From positions 1 to 29,466 of the forward strand of contig CAJUFI010000056.1 of NCBI GenBank assembly GCA_910585665.1: a stretch of DNA of 29,466 nt. Direction: 5' to 3'. Source of the stretch: an uncultured Acetatifactor sp. Its GTDB lineage: Bacteria > Bacillota > Clostridia > Lachnospirales > Lachnospiraceae. The notes beneath the pieces were generated by a model, which was not told the DNA's origin, made no database searches, and saw only the letters and a list, made by a program, of their open reading frames with translations. Shown one piece after another: positions 1 through 7,667 of the stretch. The stretch's first letter is position 1; the number at the start of each line of letters is the position of its first letter. The position numbers and the translations under genes were made by a program.

Positions 1-201
1 AAGCTATATTATAGGAAGCAAGTGCAGCTTCCTATAATCGAATGCGGCGCAAAGAACGCGCCTTTTATCAGAAGCCAAGTGCATGGCTTCTGATAAGCTA
101 TATTATAGGAAGCAAGTGCAGCTTCCTATAATCGAATGCGGCGCAAAGAACGCGCCTTTTATCAGAAGCCAAGTGCATGGCTTCTGATAAGCTATATTAT
201 A
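1..201. repeat. 94-bp perfect tandem repeat carrying three hairpins per unit
   Basis: Units 1-94 and 95-188 are identical, and a third copy starts at 189 and fades after about 13 bases. Each unit holds three inverted repeats: an 11-bp stem (9-19 with 27-37), a 5-bp GC stem (46-50 with 58-62), and a 12 to 13-bp stem (65-77 with 84-96). The first and third hairpins have different stems but share the loop heptamer AAGTGCA, at 20-26 and 77-83 and again at 114-120 and 171-177. The array begins at the window edge, so more copies may lie outside. It could be a REP-like mobile hairpin family, tandem terminators of an upstream gene, or a structured RNA. No coding sequence is credible here. Confidence 0.9.
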
Positions 202-370
202 ATATAAAGAGACCACATAAGCAAACACATTCGTGTCTCCGGCGGTACTTCTTCCAAAACGCTTTCCGCCGGAAGCCGATATCCGCCATAGACATTAAGG
301 AAGTGTCTGCAAATAACAGCTACAAGCTGAAAGCCCTAAAGCAGCCTGAAACCATCACATAACCAGGCAA

Positions 371-401
371 TGCCCGGAAACGCCTGTCGCCTTTTCGGGC
401 A
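371..401 (+). other. Hairpin in the leader of the MATE gene
   Basis: TGCCCGGAAA pairs with TTTTCGGGCA (10 pairs, one G-U) around an 11-nt loop, ending about 40 nt before the MATE start codon. There is no U-tract, so it is not an ordinary terminator. A role in the leader mRNA is possible but unproven. The rest of 202-442 shows no gene. A TATAAT at 198-203 has no good -35 partner. Confidence 0.3.
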
Positions 402-442
402 CGCCCCGGGCTTCTACTGCACCGAAACCAGGAGGACAGGAC

Positions 443-1780
443 ATGGGAAACGATTATCTGATACAGAAAAAACCGCTGAACGCTTTACTCATCTTCGCGC
501 TGCCCATGATGATAGGAAATCTGTTCCAGCAGACCTATACCATGGCGGACTCTTGCGTAGTGGGCCGTCTGGTGGGGGAGGACGCGCTGGCCGCCGTGGG
601 GGCAAGCTACGCCCTCACCAATATCTTCATCTGCATCGCTGTGGGCGGGGGCGTGGGGGCATCGGTCATCGTCAGCAGATATTTCGGCGCAAAGGAATAT
701 GCCAGGATGAAGCTGGCCGTCTGCACCGCCTTCCTCTCTTTCCTGGCTGTCAGTGTATGTCTGGCCGTCTTCGGATCATTGCTTGGCCGTCAAATCATGC
801 AGGCGCTGAATACCCCCGGGGACGTGCTGGACATGGCCGCGGAGTACCTTGCCATCTATTTCCTGGGACTGCCTTTCCTGTTCATGTACAACGTGGTCTC
901 CTCCATGTTCAACGCCCTGGGGAAGTCCAGGATACCCTTATGCTTCCTGATATTCTCCTCCCTCTTCAACATCGGGCTGGATTTCATTTTGGTGAAATAT
1001 TTCCAGATGGGCGTGGCGGGCGTGGCCTGGGCCACTTTGATCGCCCAGGGCATCTCCGCGGCGCTTTCCTTTCTCGTGTTCCTGTATGTGCTCCGGAACC
1101 TGGACTGCGGAAAGACCGCCCTCTTTGATAGAAAAGAACTTTCCGATATGACGAAAATAGCGCTGCCCTCCATCCTGCAGCAGTCCATCATCTCCATCGG
1201 CATGATGCTGGTGCAGTCGGTGGTGAACAGCTTCGGCCCCCAGGCTCTGGCGGGCTTCTCCGCCGGAATCCGAGTGGAGTCGATCTGCATCGTGCCCATG
1301 TCCGCCATCGGCAACTCCCTCTCCTCCTACACCGCCCAGAACATGGGCGCACGGAAAAACCACCGCGTCATAACGGGCTATCATGTAGCCAACCGGATGG
1401 TCCTGGTCTGCGCGGCAGTCATCTGCCTGGTGCTGGAGCTGTTCCACGATGCCATCATCACCTTCTTCCTGGGGGAGGACGGCACAGACGTGGCCCTGGC
1501 CACGGGCAACGACTACCTTATTTTCATGGGATGGTTCTTCTGCCTGATCGGCTTCAAGATGGCAGTGGACGGGCTGCTGCGGGGCGCGGGAGACATGAAG
1601 ATGTTCACCGTCGCCAATCTGGCCAACCTGCTCTTCCGGGTCACCGCCTCCATGGCCCTGGCCCCTGTCTTCGGCCTCCGGATGGTGTGGGTCACGGTGC
1701 CTGTGGGCTGGCTGATCAACTGGGCCATCTCCTATGCCCGGTACCGGACAGGGAAGTGGCAGCAGACAGCATCCCTCTGA
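443..1780 (+). CDS. MATE family multidrug/cation antiporter
   Basis: This 445-residue, strongly hydrophobic protein matches the MATE family (usually 440-460 residues, 12 membrane helices in two homologous halves). MATE proteins sit in the cytoplasmic membrane and export drugs or metabolites in exchange for Na+ or H+. Seen directly are the N-terminal region with ALPMMIGNLFQQTY and MADSCVVGRLVG, which is the usual family opening, and the start of the second half near residue 235 (ALPSILQQSIISIGMM), mirroring the first. The ATG at 443 is preceded by AGGAGG at 430-435 with a 7-nt spacer, so the start is secure. The gene stands alone on the plus strand and converges on malQ, with an inverted repeat in the 81-bp gap. 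The substrate cannot be told from sequence. It is most like the uncharacterised efflux branch common in Clostridia. Confidence 0.93.
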   Translation: MGNDYLIQKKPLNALLIFALPMMIGNLFQQTYTMADSCVVGRLVGEDALAAVGASYALTNIFICIAVGGGVGASVIVSRYFGAKEYARMKLAVCTAFLSFLAVSVCLAVFGSLLGRQIMQALNTPGDVLDMAAEYLAIYFLGLPFLFMYNVVSSMFNALGKSRIPLCFLIFSSLFNIGLDFILVKYFQMGVAGVAWATLIAQGISAALSFLVFLYVLRNLDCGKTALFDRKELSDMTKIALPSILQQSIISIGMMLVQSVVNSFGPQALAGFSAGIRVESICIVPMSAIGNSLSSYTAQNMGARKNHRVITGYHVANRMVLVCAAVICLVLELFHDAIITFFLGEDGTDVALATGNDYLIFMGWFFCLIGFKMAVDGLLRGAGDMKMFTVANLANLLFRVTASMALAPVFGLRMVWVTVPVGWLINWAISYARYRTGKWQQTASL

Positions 1781-1808
1781 GGAAGCCCTCCCCGTCCCGC
1801 TGCTTTTC

Positions 1809-1857
1809 CTGCCAAAAGCTTCCCGCCTTCCCCACAGAATCCGGGAAGCTTTGGCAG
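1809..1857. terminator. Inverted repeat between convergent MATE and malQ genes
   Basis: Arms at 1809-1825 and 1842-1857 pair over about 16 bp with one bulged A, enclosing a 16-nt loop. It sits exactly in the short gap between two convergent genes, which suits a bidirectional terminator. No run of T follows on either strand, so termination may depend on the stem alone. Confidence 0.5.
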
Positions 1858-1861
1858 CTCT

Positions 1862-3493
1862 CTACTTCCCGGTTGCTTTCGCCTCAGCCGCCTTCTCAGC
1901 CTCCACCTTCTCCCGGGCTGCTTCCGCCTTCTCCCGGGCCTCCTTCAGCTCCTGCTCCTTCCGCCGCTTCAGCTCCTTCTTCTCGTTCTCCTCCCGCTGC
2001 TTCTCCTCGGAGAGCCTGCTGCTGATCCGGGTGAGCCGGTAAATCTTCTCTATGGCAGCCTTGTCCAGCATGTCCGCGGACATCCGCCACTCCCAGTTCC
2101 CGCCCAGGGTGGAGGGCTTGTTGATCCGAGCCTCCGCGTCCAGCCCCAGGTAGTCCTGGATGGGGATGATACAGGTATCGGCGGAGCTCATCATGGCCAT
2201 GCGCACGAAATCCCAATACTTCTCCTCATCCGGCGTGGACGCGTTGTTCATGTACTCCGCGGCGAAGGCCTTCGACTCCTCGTCCAGCCCCTTGTACCAC
2301 TGCACCAAAGTCTCATTGTCATGGGTGCCGGTGTACACCACGCAGTTCCTGTCATAGCTGTGGGGCAGATAGTCTGTCTCCTCCCTGGGATCGAAAGCGA
2401 ACTCCAGCACCTTCATGCCCGGATAGCCGCTGTCCTTCAAAAGCTGCACCACGCTGTCCGTCAGGAAGCCAAGATCCTCCGCGATGATCTCCTTGTCGCC
2501 CAGGCGCTTGCGCAGCGCGTGGAACAGCTCCATCCCGGGGCCTTTCTCCCAGTGGCCGCCCTCCGCCGTCTCGTCCCCGTAAGGGATGCTGTAGTACTCG
2601 TCGAACCCGCGGAAATGGTCTATCCGCACCACGCCGTAGAGCTCAAAGCAGTGATCCAGCCTTTTGCACCACCATTTGAAGTCCGTCTGCCTGTGGTAAT
2701 CCCATTTGTACAGCGGATTCCCCCACAGCTGCCCCGTGGCGGAGAAAGCGTCCGGCGGGCAGCCCGCCACGGCGATGGGCTGGAAGTCGGCATCGAACTG
2801 GAACATCTCCGGGTGGGCCCAGGCGTCCGCGGAATCGAACGCCACGTAAATCGGAACATCCCCGATGAACCGAATTCCGTTGTCATTGGCGTATTTTTTC
2901 AGCTTCTTCCACTGGACATGGAACTCATACTGGAGATACTTGTAGAATTCGATATCGAAATAGCATTCCCTCCGGTAATAGTCCATGGCAAAGCCCCAGC
3001 GCTTCTTGATGTCCTCCGCCCACTCCTCCCAGGCGGCCCCATCGAACCGCTGCTTCACCGCCATGAAGAGGGCATAGTCCTCCAGCCAGTCCGCGTTCTC
3101 CTGCACGAAGCGGAGGAAGTCCGGGTTCTGGGCGATGTTGCTGCGCTCATAGGCCAGGTGCAGCAGAGGGAAGCGCTCCTCGTAGATCTTGCCGTAGTCT
3201 ATCCGCGCGGGGTCGCTGCCGAAATCACAGGCATCGCATTCCTCCTTCGTCAGCAGCCCTTCCTCAATCAAAGCCTCCAGGTCGATGAAATAAGGGTTCC
3301 CCGCAAAGGAGGAAAAGGACTGATACGGAGAGTCCCCATAGCTGGTGGGGGACAGGGGCAGAATCTGCCAGTAGCTCTGCCCCGCCTCCTTCAGCCGGTC
3401 AACGAAATCATATGCCTCCCTGGAAAAACAGCCGATGCCGTACTTTGACGGCAGACTGGCGATGGGAAGCAAAATACCACTTGCTCTTTTCAT
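1862..3493 (-). CDS. malQ: 4-alpha-glucanotransferase (amylomaltase, GH77)
   Basis: MalQ transfers alpha-1,4-glucan segments between maltodextrins in the cytoplasm, releasing glucose. The three GH77 carboxylates are visible: nucleophile Asp in VRIDHFRG (about residue 292), acid/base Glu in IIAEDLG (about 339) and Asp in THDNET (about 392). These positions match the Thermus enzyme closely. N-terminal motifs GILLPIASLPSKYGIG and SPYQSFSSFAGNPYFIDL are typical. The ATG at 3493 was chosen over an in-frame codon at 3517 because the family starts at KRASGILLP and an AAGGAC lies upstream. After the last family block (LTRISSRL) the protein continues for about 50 residues almost wholly of Glu, Lys, Arg and Ala, giving 543 residues instead of about 500. 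This tail should form a coiled coil or long charged helix. It is followed on the same strand by no other gene, and its upstream neighbour is pullulanase. Confidence 0.95.
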   Translation of the reverse strand: MKRASGILLPIASLPSKYGIGCFSREAYDFVDRLKEAGQSYWQILPLSPTSYGDSPYQSFSSFAGNPYFIDLEALIEEGLLTKEECDACDFGSDPARIDYGKIYEERFPLLHLAYERSNIAQNPDFLRFVQENADWLEDYALFMAVKQRFDGAAWEEWAEDIKKRWGFAMDYYRRECYFDIEFYKYLQYEFHVQWKKLKKYANDNGIRFIGDVPIYVAFDSADAWAHPEMFQFDADFQPIAVAGCPPDAFSATGQLWGNPLYKWDYHRQTDFKWWCKRLDHCFELYGVVRIDHFRGFDEYYSIPYGDETAEGGHWEKGPGMELFHALRKRLGDKEIIAEDLGFLTDSVVQLLKDSGYPGMKVLEFAFDPREETDYLPHSYDRNCVVYTGTHDNETLVQWYKGLDEESKAFAAEYMNNASTPDEEKYWDFVRMAMMSSADTCIIPIQDYLGLDAEARINKPSTLGGNWEWRMSADMLDKAAIEKIYRLTRISSRLSEEKQREENEKKELKRRKEQELKEAREKAEAAREKVEAEKAAEAKATGK

Positions 3494-3604
3494 AACATTT
3501 ACCCTGTCCTTTCTCAACGCTCCAACGCGCCATGTACCATTTATATGTATCCTCCCTGTTCAGAAGGTCTTTCCCTTCAGGAAAAAGCCCTGAATCCCAA
3601 CACC

Positions 3605-3633
3605 ATTATAAGCCATTTTCCGTCAAAACACAA
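3605..3633 (-). promoter_or_regulatory. Probable malQ promoter
   Basis: Read on the minus strand: TTGTGT (3628-3633), a 17-nt spacer, then TATAAT (3605-3610). The malQ start lies about 110 nt downstream. The leader contains a small hairpin, TTCAGG with CCTGAA. It shows that malQ can be transcribed separately from the pullulanase gene. Confidence 0.5.
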
Positions 3634-3653
3634 TTCCCAAACTGTCTTCCCTG

Positions 3654-3881
3654 TCAACATCCGTGGCCATCCGCCAGGATCAACGGCCCGATTTTACGGA
3701 AATCTCCGTCCAGGACGCGGTAAGTGGCCTGCACCCTGCCGTACTCTTCCGGAGAAATCTCCGTGTGGATGTACAAAGAATCCATCCCCACATGGCATGC
3801 CCCTGCGATGTCCGCGGATTCGTCGTTTCCTATCATGATGCTTTCCGACGACTTCAGACCGTACTCATTCATCAATCTTTC
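3654..3881 (-). pseudogene. Out-of-frame C-terminal part of a HAD-like phosphatase domain
   Basis: This stretch encodes the last 75 or so residues of a HAD-superfamily domain, containing motif IV (IMIGNDESADIAGA, acidic residues present) and ending in LADGHGC. It has no start signal of its own and continues the pullulanase frame in the -1 frame. The preceding reading frame (3872-6388) carries HAD motif II (IYLLSNAQ) and motif III (GCKKPSP), then stops four codons after the T7 run at 3882-3888. Joining at the run gives KPSPIFFERLMNEYGL, the usual HAD sequence. The break is therefore a single missing T, a real mutation, a sequencing error, or a -1 slip at T TTT TTG. What it acts on is unknown. 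Confidence 0.7.
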
Positions 3882-6388
3882 AAAAAAATCGGAGAGGGCT
3901 TTTTGCATCCCTGCTCCGATGAAAGGAAGGTGCCATTAAAATAGGAAGTCAGATGCAGCATTTCGATTTCCGGCCTGGTAAAGTCCGTCTGGGCGTTGGA
4001 CAGCAGATAAATCCGCTTCCCTCTCTTACGCAGCTCCTGAAACAAATCCTCCACCCCGTCATACACCCGGAGAGCTTCCCGGGAGATGGCCCGGAAAGTG
4101 ATCGCCGTCATTTTCGCCTGACGTTCGTCACAGGGAACCTGTCTCCCGGCGTACAGCAGCGCGAACACCTTCGTCAGGTCAGGCTCCGCGTCTTCGGTCC
4201 CTATCTTGTCCCGCTCCTTCTGCTCCAGGCTCCGGAATGTCTCCCGCAGCTCCTCCGCCGTGTAACGGGCCCCCAGCGCCGCGTATATCTCGCTCATCTT
4301 CTCCCACAGGTAAGGCCTTTCCTCATCCGTGCGGATGTGGGCCAGCGTCCCTCCCCGTACCATTCCGTCTCCGTCAGGCGGCACCGCTGCCCGGACAATC
4401 TGTTTCCTCCGTCCCAACAACAGACCGCTGTGGGCAGCCACGAGGATATGACCCCCCGCGATTTCCGCCTTTCTGCGGCAGTCTGTCTCCAGGCCGTCCG
4501 CCAGCACTTCCCAAAGCCTGTACTGCCCCTCGGGCCCCTCCGGGGATAGGGCGCTCTCTGGCATGCCCACGGCCGTCTCCTGTCCGGAAGCGTTGTATAC
4601 AATGAACAGCTCCTCCCAGGGGCTGTCCGCCGGAGCCCTGTTGTCCACCAGAAAAGAGACCACGCCTTCCCCGTGGATCCTGCCGCAGCTGATGCGCGAC
4701 ACCGCTTCCGGGGACTTATCGCACACTCCAGGCAGGCGCTTTCTGAGCCGTATCAGGCCCTTGTAGTATTCTACCAGTTCCCCGTACTCCACCGTCCGGC
4801 TCCAGTCCAGCATGTTCAGCTCCGGCGAGGAGCGGTAGCTGTTGCCCTCCCCGTGCTTCGTCCTTCCGAACTCCTCCCCTGCCTGCAGGAAGATGTTCCC
4901 CTGGCAAGTGAAATATATGAATGCGGCCAACTTATTGGCAGCCAGCACATCCTCATGCTTTCTGTCAAAATCCGGCTTATCCCGGTGCATGGACAACACC
5001 AGCTTATCCCAGAGAGTGAAATTGTCATGGGCGGAGACGTAATTGATGATCTGCCGGCAGCTCTTTGGCTCAAAGCAGGCCCCGCCGTCCTTCCATCCGG
5101 TCACCGCCTGGAGGATGGCAGTCTCCAGGCCGGTGCCTCCATTGACAAAGCCAGGCTCCGTCCCCTGGAATACGCTGCCCTTTATCACATCTCTGGTATC
5201 ATCACAGAAGATTCCAACCCCATCGTCCAGGAAGCCCGCATTCCCTTTCTGGGCCGCTCTGGTTCCTTTTTCCATGGGAGAATCCGCCGCGCTCCAGGGC
5301 TCCCCATACATCATTTTCTTCCCGGGGCCAAATTCCGCGTCCAGCTCCCGCCTGATCCGGTTCATCAGCTCCACCGTGAGAAGCCCCATCAGGTCGAACC
5401 GGAATCCGTCTATATGATACTCCTTCGCCCAGTACATCACGGAATCCGCGATATAATTGTCCACCATGGAACGCCCTGCGGCAATGTCATTCCCACAGGC
5501 GGAGCCGTTGGAGAGACTGCCGTCCTCCTGGTAGCGGTAATAATACCCCGGCACCATCCGCTGCAGCCAGGAATCCTCCTGGTGGGTATGGTTATACACT
5601 ACATCCATAATAACCCCAATCCCGTTTTCATGCAAGGCCTGAATCATTTCCTTGCACTCCCTGATCCGGACGATGCCATCGTTGGGATCCGTGGCATAGG
5701 AGCCCTCCGGCACATTGTAGTTCACCGGGTCATATCCCCAGTTGAACTGCCTTTCATCCCCGGCCTCGTCTACAGATCCATAGTCAAAGAAAGGCAGAAG
5801 CTGCACATGGGTGACGCCCAGCCGCTTCAGATATTCCATGCAGGTGGGATAGTCCCCTCCTGTCCCGTCCACGGTAAACGCCTTGTACTTCCCCCGGTAT
5901 TCCCCGGGGACGCCGCTCTTGACATCATAGGAAAAATCCTTGATATGCAGCTCATAGACAATCCGTTCTCTGCAGTCCCGGGGCGCCCTGTCCGACTCAA
6001 ATCCCGGCGGATTCGTCCTGGAGAGATCCACCACCATGCTTCTGCCGCCGTTACAGTTACAGCCCACCGCGTACGGATCCGCAGTGCGCGTGTCCTTCCC
6101 GTCTATCCGCACCAGATAATCATAGTACATGCCGTGCAGGCTCTCCGGAAATTCCAGCTTCCATACGCCCTTTTCATCCGCCTGCATCTGTCTTCTGAGA
6201 CAGATATCATCCGTAATTCCGTCTTTATAGAAACGTAATTCTATCTTTTCCGCAAAAGGGCTCCAGACCTTAAAGACCGTTCTGCCCTCTGTGCATATCG
6301 CGCCCAAATCCTTTCCGCCATACCGGAATCTCGCGTCAAACTCCTCGCTGGCAAAAAAACCCATGTCCTCAGCTATACTATTTTTCAC
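3872..6388 (-). CDS. pulA: Type I pullulanase (GH13) fused to a HAD-like domain, truncated by frameshift
   Basis: Pullulanase hydrolyses alpha-1,6 branches of glycogen or starch-derived dextrins in the cytoplasm, feeding MalQ next door. There is no signal peptide. A CBM48-like N-terminal domain (about 20-130) is followed by the GH13 barrel. FNWGYDP (about 215) is a variant of the type I pullulanase signature. Catalytic residues are Asp in DGFRFDLMG (332), Glu in MMYGEPW (363) and Asp in VSAHDN (455). The enzyme proper ends near 660. The frame then runs without a stop into a HAD-like region (from about 678, GGTLAHI, YLLSNAQ, GCKKPSP) and ends at a frameshift. HAD motif I lacks its expected Asp, with MVRGGTL where FDVGGTL is usual. 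The start is the GTG at 6388, 4 nt after AGGAGG at 6393-6398; the in-frame ATG at 6433 lacks a ribosome site. Confidence 0.9.
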   Translation of the reverse strand: MKNSIAEDMGFFASEEFDARFRYGGKDLGAICTEGRTVFKVWSPFAEKIELRFYKDGITDDICLRRQMQADEKGVWKLEFPESLHGMYYDYLVRIDGKDTRTADPYAVGCNCNGGRSMVVDLSRTNPPGFESDRAPRDCRERIVYELHIKDFSYDVKSGVPGEYRGKYKAFTVDGTGGDYPTCMEYLKRLGVTHVQLLPFFDYGSVDEAGDERQFNWGYDPVNYNVPEGSYATDPNDGIVRIRECKEMIQALHENGIGVIMDVVYNHTHQEDSWLQRMVPGYYYRYQEDGSLSNGSACGNDIAAGRSMVDNYIADSVMYWAKEYHIDGFRFDLMGLLTVELMNRIRRELDAEFGPGKKMMYGEPWSAADSPMEKGTRAAQKGNAGFLDDGVGIFCDDTRDVIKGSVFQGTEPGFVNGGTGLETAILQAVTGWKDGGACFEPKSCRQIINYVSAHDNFTLWDKLVLSMHRDKPDFDRKHEDVLAANKLAAFIYFTCQGNIFLQAGEEFGRTKHGEGNSYRSSPELNMLDWSRTVEYGELVEYYKGLIRLRKRLPGVCDKSPEAVSRISCGRIHGEGVVSFLVDNRAPADSPWEELFIVYNASGQETAVGMPESALSPEGPEGQYRLWEVLADGLETDCRRKAEIAGGHILVAAHSGLLLGRRKQIVRAAVPPDGDGMVRGGTLAHIRTDEERPYLWEKMSEIYAALGARYTAEELRETFRSLEQKERDKIGTEDAEPDLTKVFALLYAGRQVPCDERQAKMTAITFRAISREALRVYDGVEDLFQELRKRGKRIYLLSNAQTDFTRPEIEMLHLTSYFNGTFLSSEQGCKKPSPIFLKD

Positions 6389-6429
6389 GCTTCCTCCTAA
6401 ACAAAATGCTGCTCTATAAAAATGCTGCC

Positions 6430-6458
6430 GCAATACGAATGAAAGGTATATCTGTCAA
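6430..6458 (-). promoter_or_regulatory. Possible pullulanase promoter
   Basis: Minus strand: a perfect TTGACA at 6453-6458, a 17-nt spacer, and TATTGC at 6430-6435, about 40 nt before the GTG start. The -10 is weak, so an activator or a promoter further upstream may contribute. Confidence 0.4.
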
Positions 6459-6485
6459 GCTAAACACCCGGCCGTCATCGTCCCG

Positions 6486-7604
6486 TCATCCTTTCACTGC
6501 ACCCGATACGCCTTCCACATAACACTTCTGCGTCACCAGGAAGAGGACTGATTCATGTTCTCTATCATGGTAAGCCGCCGAGCACCTGATCAGAAGATTG
6601 TCCTCCAGCTCATTCCAGCGGAAGCACTCCTCCTCAATTGTCTTCAGCATTTTCAGCGCCGCCTTCAGATAGATTCCGCTCTGTCTCCCCTCTGTCAGCT
6701 TCGCCAGCTCCGTCAGGCCGCAGGCGGCAATGGCGGCGGCTGTGGAATCCACGAAATCCACGTCCATAGGCTGGCGGAAGTCCACAGGAATCAGACCGCT
6801 CTCCGGAATATTTGCAATAAAGTAATTGGCCACCCGCTCCGCTGTCTCCAGGAAAGCAGCGTCTTTGATATGCAGATAACTTAACGTAAAACCGTACAGC
6901 GCCCAGCTCTGTCCCCTGGTCCAGGAAGAGCCTTCCCCGAACCCCTGTCCGCCGTAGCTTCTCACCATTTTACCGGTCTCCAGGTCGAACTCCACGATAT
7001 GATTGGCGGAACCGTCTCCCCGGATAAAATTCTCTTTGGCCGTATAGGCATGGCTGACGGCTATCTGGGCGAACCTGGGGTCTTTCGTCTCCTCGCTGGC
7101 CCAGTACAGCAGCGGCAGGTTCATCATACAGTCAATGATCGCCCATCCTCTGTGGTCTTCGTTTCCCCAGTCGTTCCAGGCCCGGATGAATTTCCCCACC
7201 GTGTTGTAGCGGCCAGCCAGGTTCGATGCCGCCAACAGCCCCCTGTTCCTGGAAGCGGGGTTCTTCGTCATCCGGTAGTCTGCCACAGCAGTGGGCAGCC
7301 ATTTAAAGCCGTTGTCATGGTCAAGCTTGCCGTAATCCATCAGGCAGGCGTCCAGCTTCCGCTCGTTATCTTCGGCGATTTTTCTGTAGGACTCGTTTTC
7401 GGTGAGCGCGTACATCTGCCACATCATGCCGCCCCAGAATCCGTTGGTCCACCAGCCGATTTCCCCAGACTTATCGTCATGCACCCCGTGTACCGTGGTG
7501 TAGGGAATCTTATCCTTCGACCGCTCGCTTACCCGCTCCAGCTTGTGGGCCACCCTGTCCAGGATTTCCTGTACCCATGCCGCGTCTTTTTCGTTTAGCT
7601 CCAT
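6486..7604 (-). CDS. GH88 unsaturated glucuronyl/rhamnogalacturonyl-type hydrolase
   Basis: These enzymes remove the 4,5-unsaturated uronic acid left at the non-reducing end of oligosaccharides by polysaccharide lyases, acting in the cytoplasm on imported fragments. The 372-residue protein shows the alpha6/alpha6-barrel signature of GH88: WWTNGFWGG (51-59), LDHDNGF (94-100) with the first catalytic Asp, and IIDCMMNLPLLYWA (156-169) with the second. SSWTRGQSWALYGF follows later. No signal peptide is seen. The ATG at 7604 has AAGGAG at 7612-7617 with a 7-nt spacer, which rules out the longer frame from 7664. It lies 63 nt after the helicase gene with no evident terminator, so it may be co-transcribed. 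GH105 is the alternative family, but the DHDxGF and IIDxMMN motifs fit GH88 better. Whether the substrate is a pectin or a glycosaminoglycan fragment is not decidable here. Confidence 0.88.
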   Translation of the reverse strand: MELNEKDAAWVQEILDRVAHKLERVSERSKDKIPYTTVHGVHDDKSGEIGWWTNGFWGGMMWQMYALTENESYRKIAEDNERKLDACLMDYGKLDHDNGFKWLPTAVADYRMTKNPASRNRGLLAASNLAGRYNTVGKFIRAWNDWGNEDHRGWAIIDCMMNLPLLYWASEETKDPRFAQIAVSHAYTAKENFIRGDGSANHIVEFDLETGKMVRSYGGQGFGEGSSWTRGQSWALYGFTLSYLHIKDAAFLETAERVANYFIANIPESGLIPVDFRQPMDVDFVDSTAAAIAACGLTELAKLTEGRQSGIYLKAALKMLKTIEEECFRWNELEDNLLIRCSAAYHDREHESVLFLVTQKCYVEGVSGAVKG

Positions 7605-7667
7605 CGCTCTTCTCCTTTTCGCATGCACTTTATTTTTCATTTTTGCTTTTGGGTTTATCTGCACATG

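Noticed and set aside
1..188. CRISPR array
   Set aside because: The repeat is 94 bp, tandem and without unique spacers, and no cas gene is present.
177..362. A 61-residue plus-strand frame just after the tandem repeat
   Set aside because: It starts inside a repeat hairpin, has no ribosome binding site and resembles no family.
3882..3889. Programmed -1 frameshift as the main explanation of the HAD break
   Set aside because: The heptamer fits, but no clear downstream stem or pseudoknot was identified and the domain lacks its nucleophile. A deletion or sequencing error is simpler.
4673..6238. A 521-codon plus-strand frame
   Set aside because: It is antisense to the pullulanase catalytic domain, whose motifs are certain. 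Its Pro, Arg and His-rich composition is typical of a shadow frame in GC-rich DNA.
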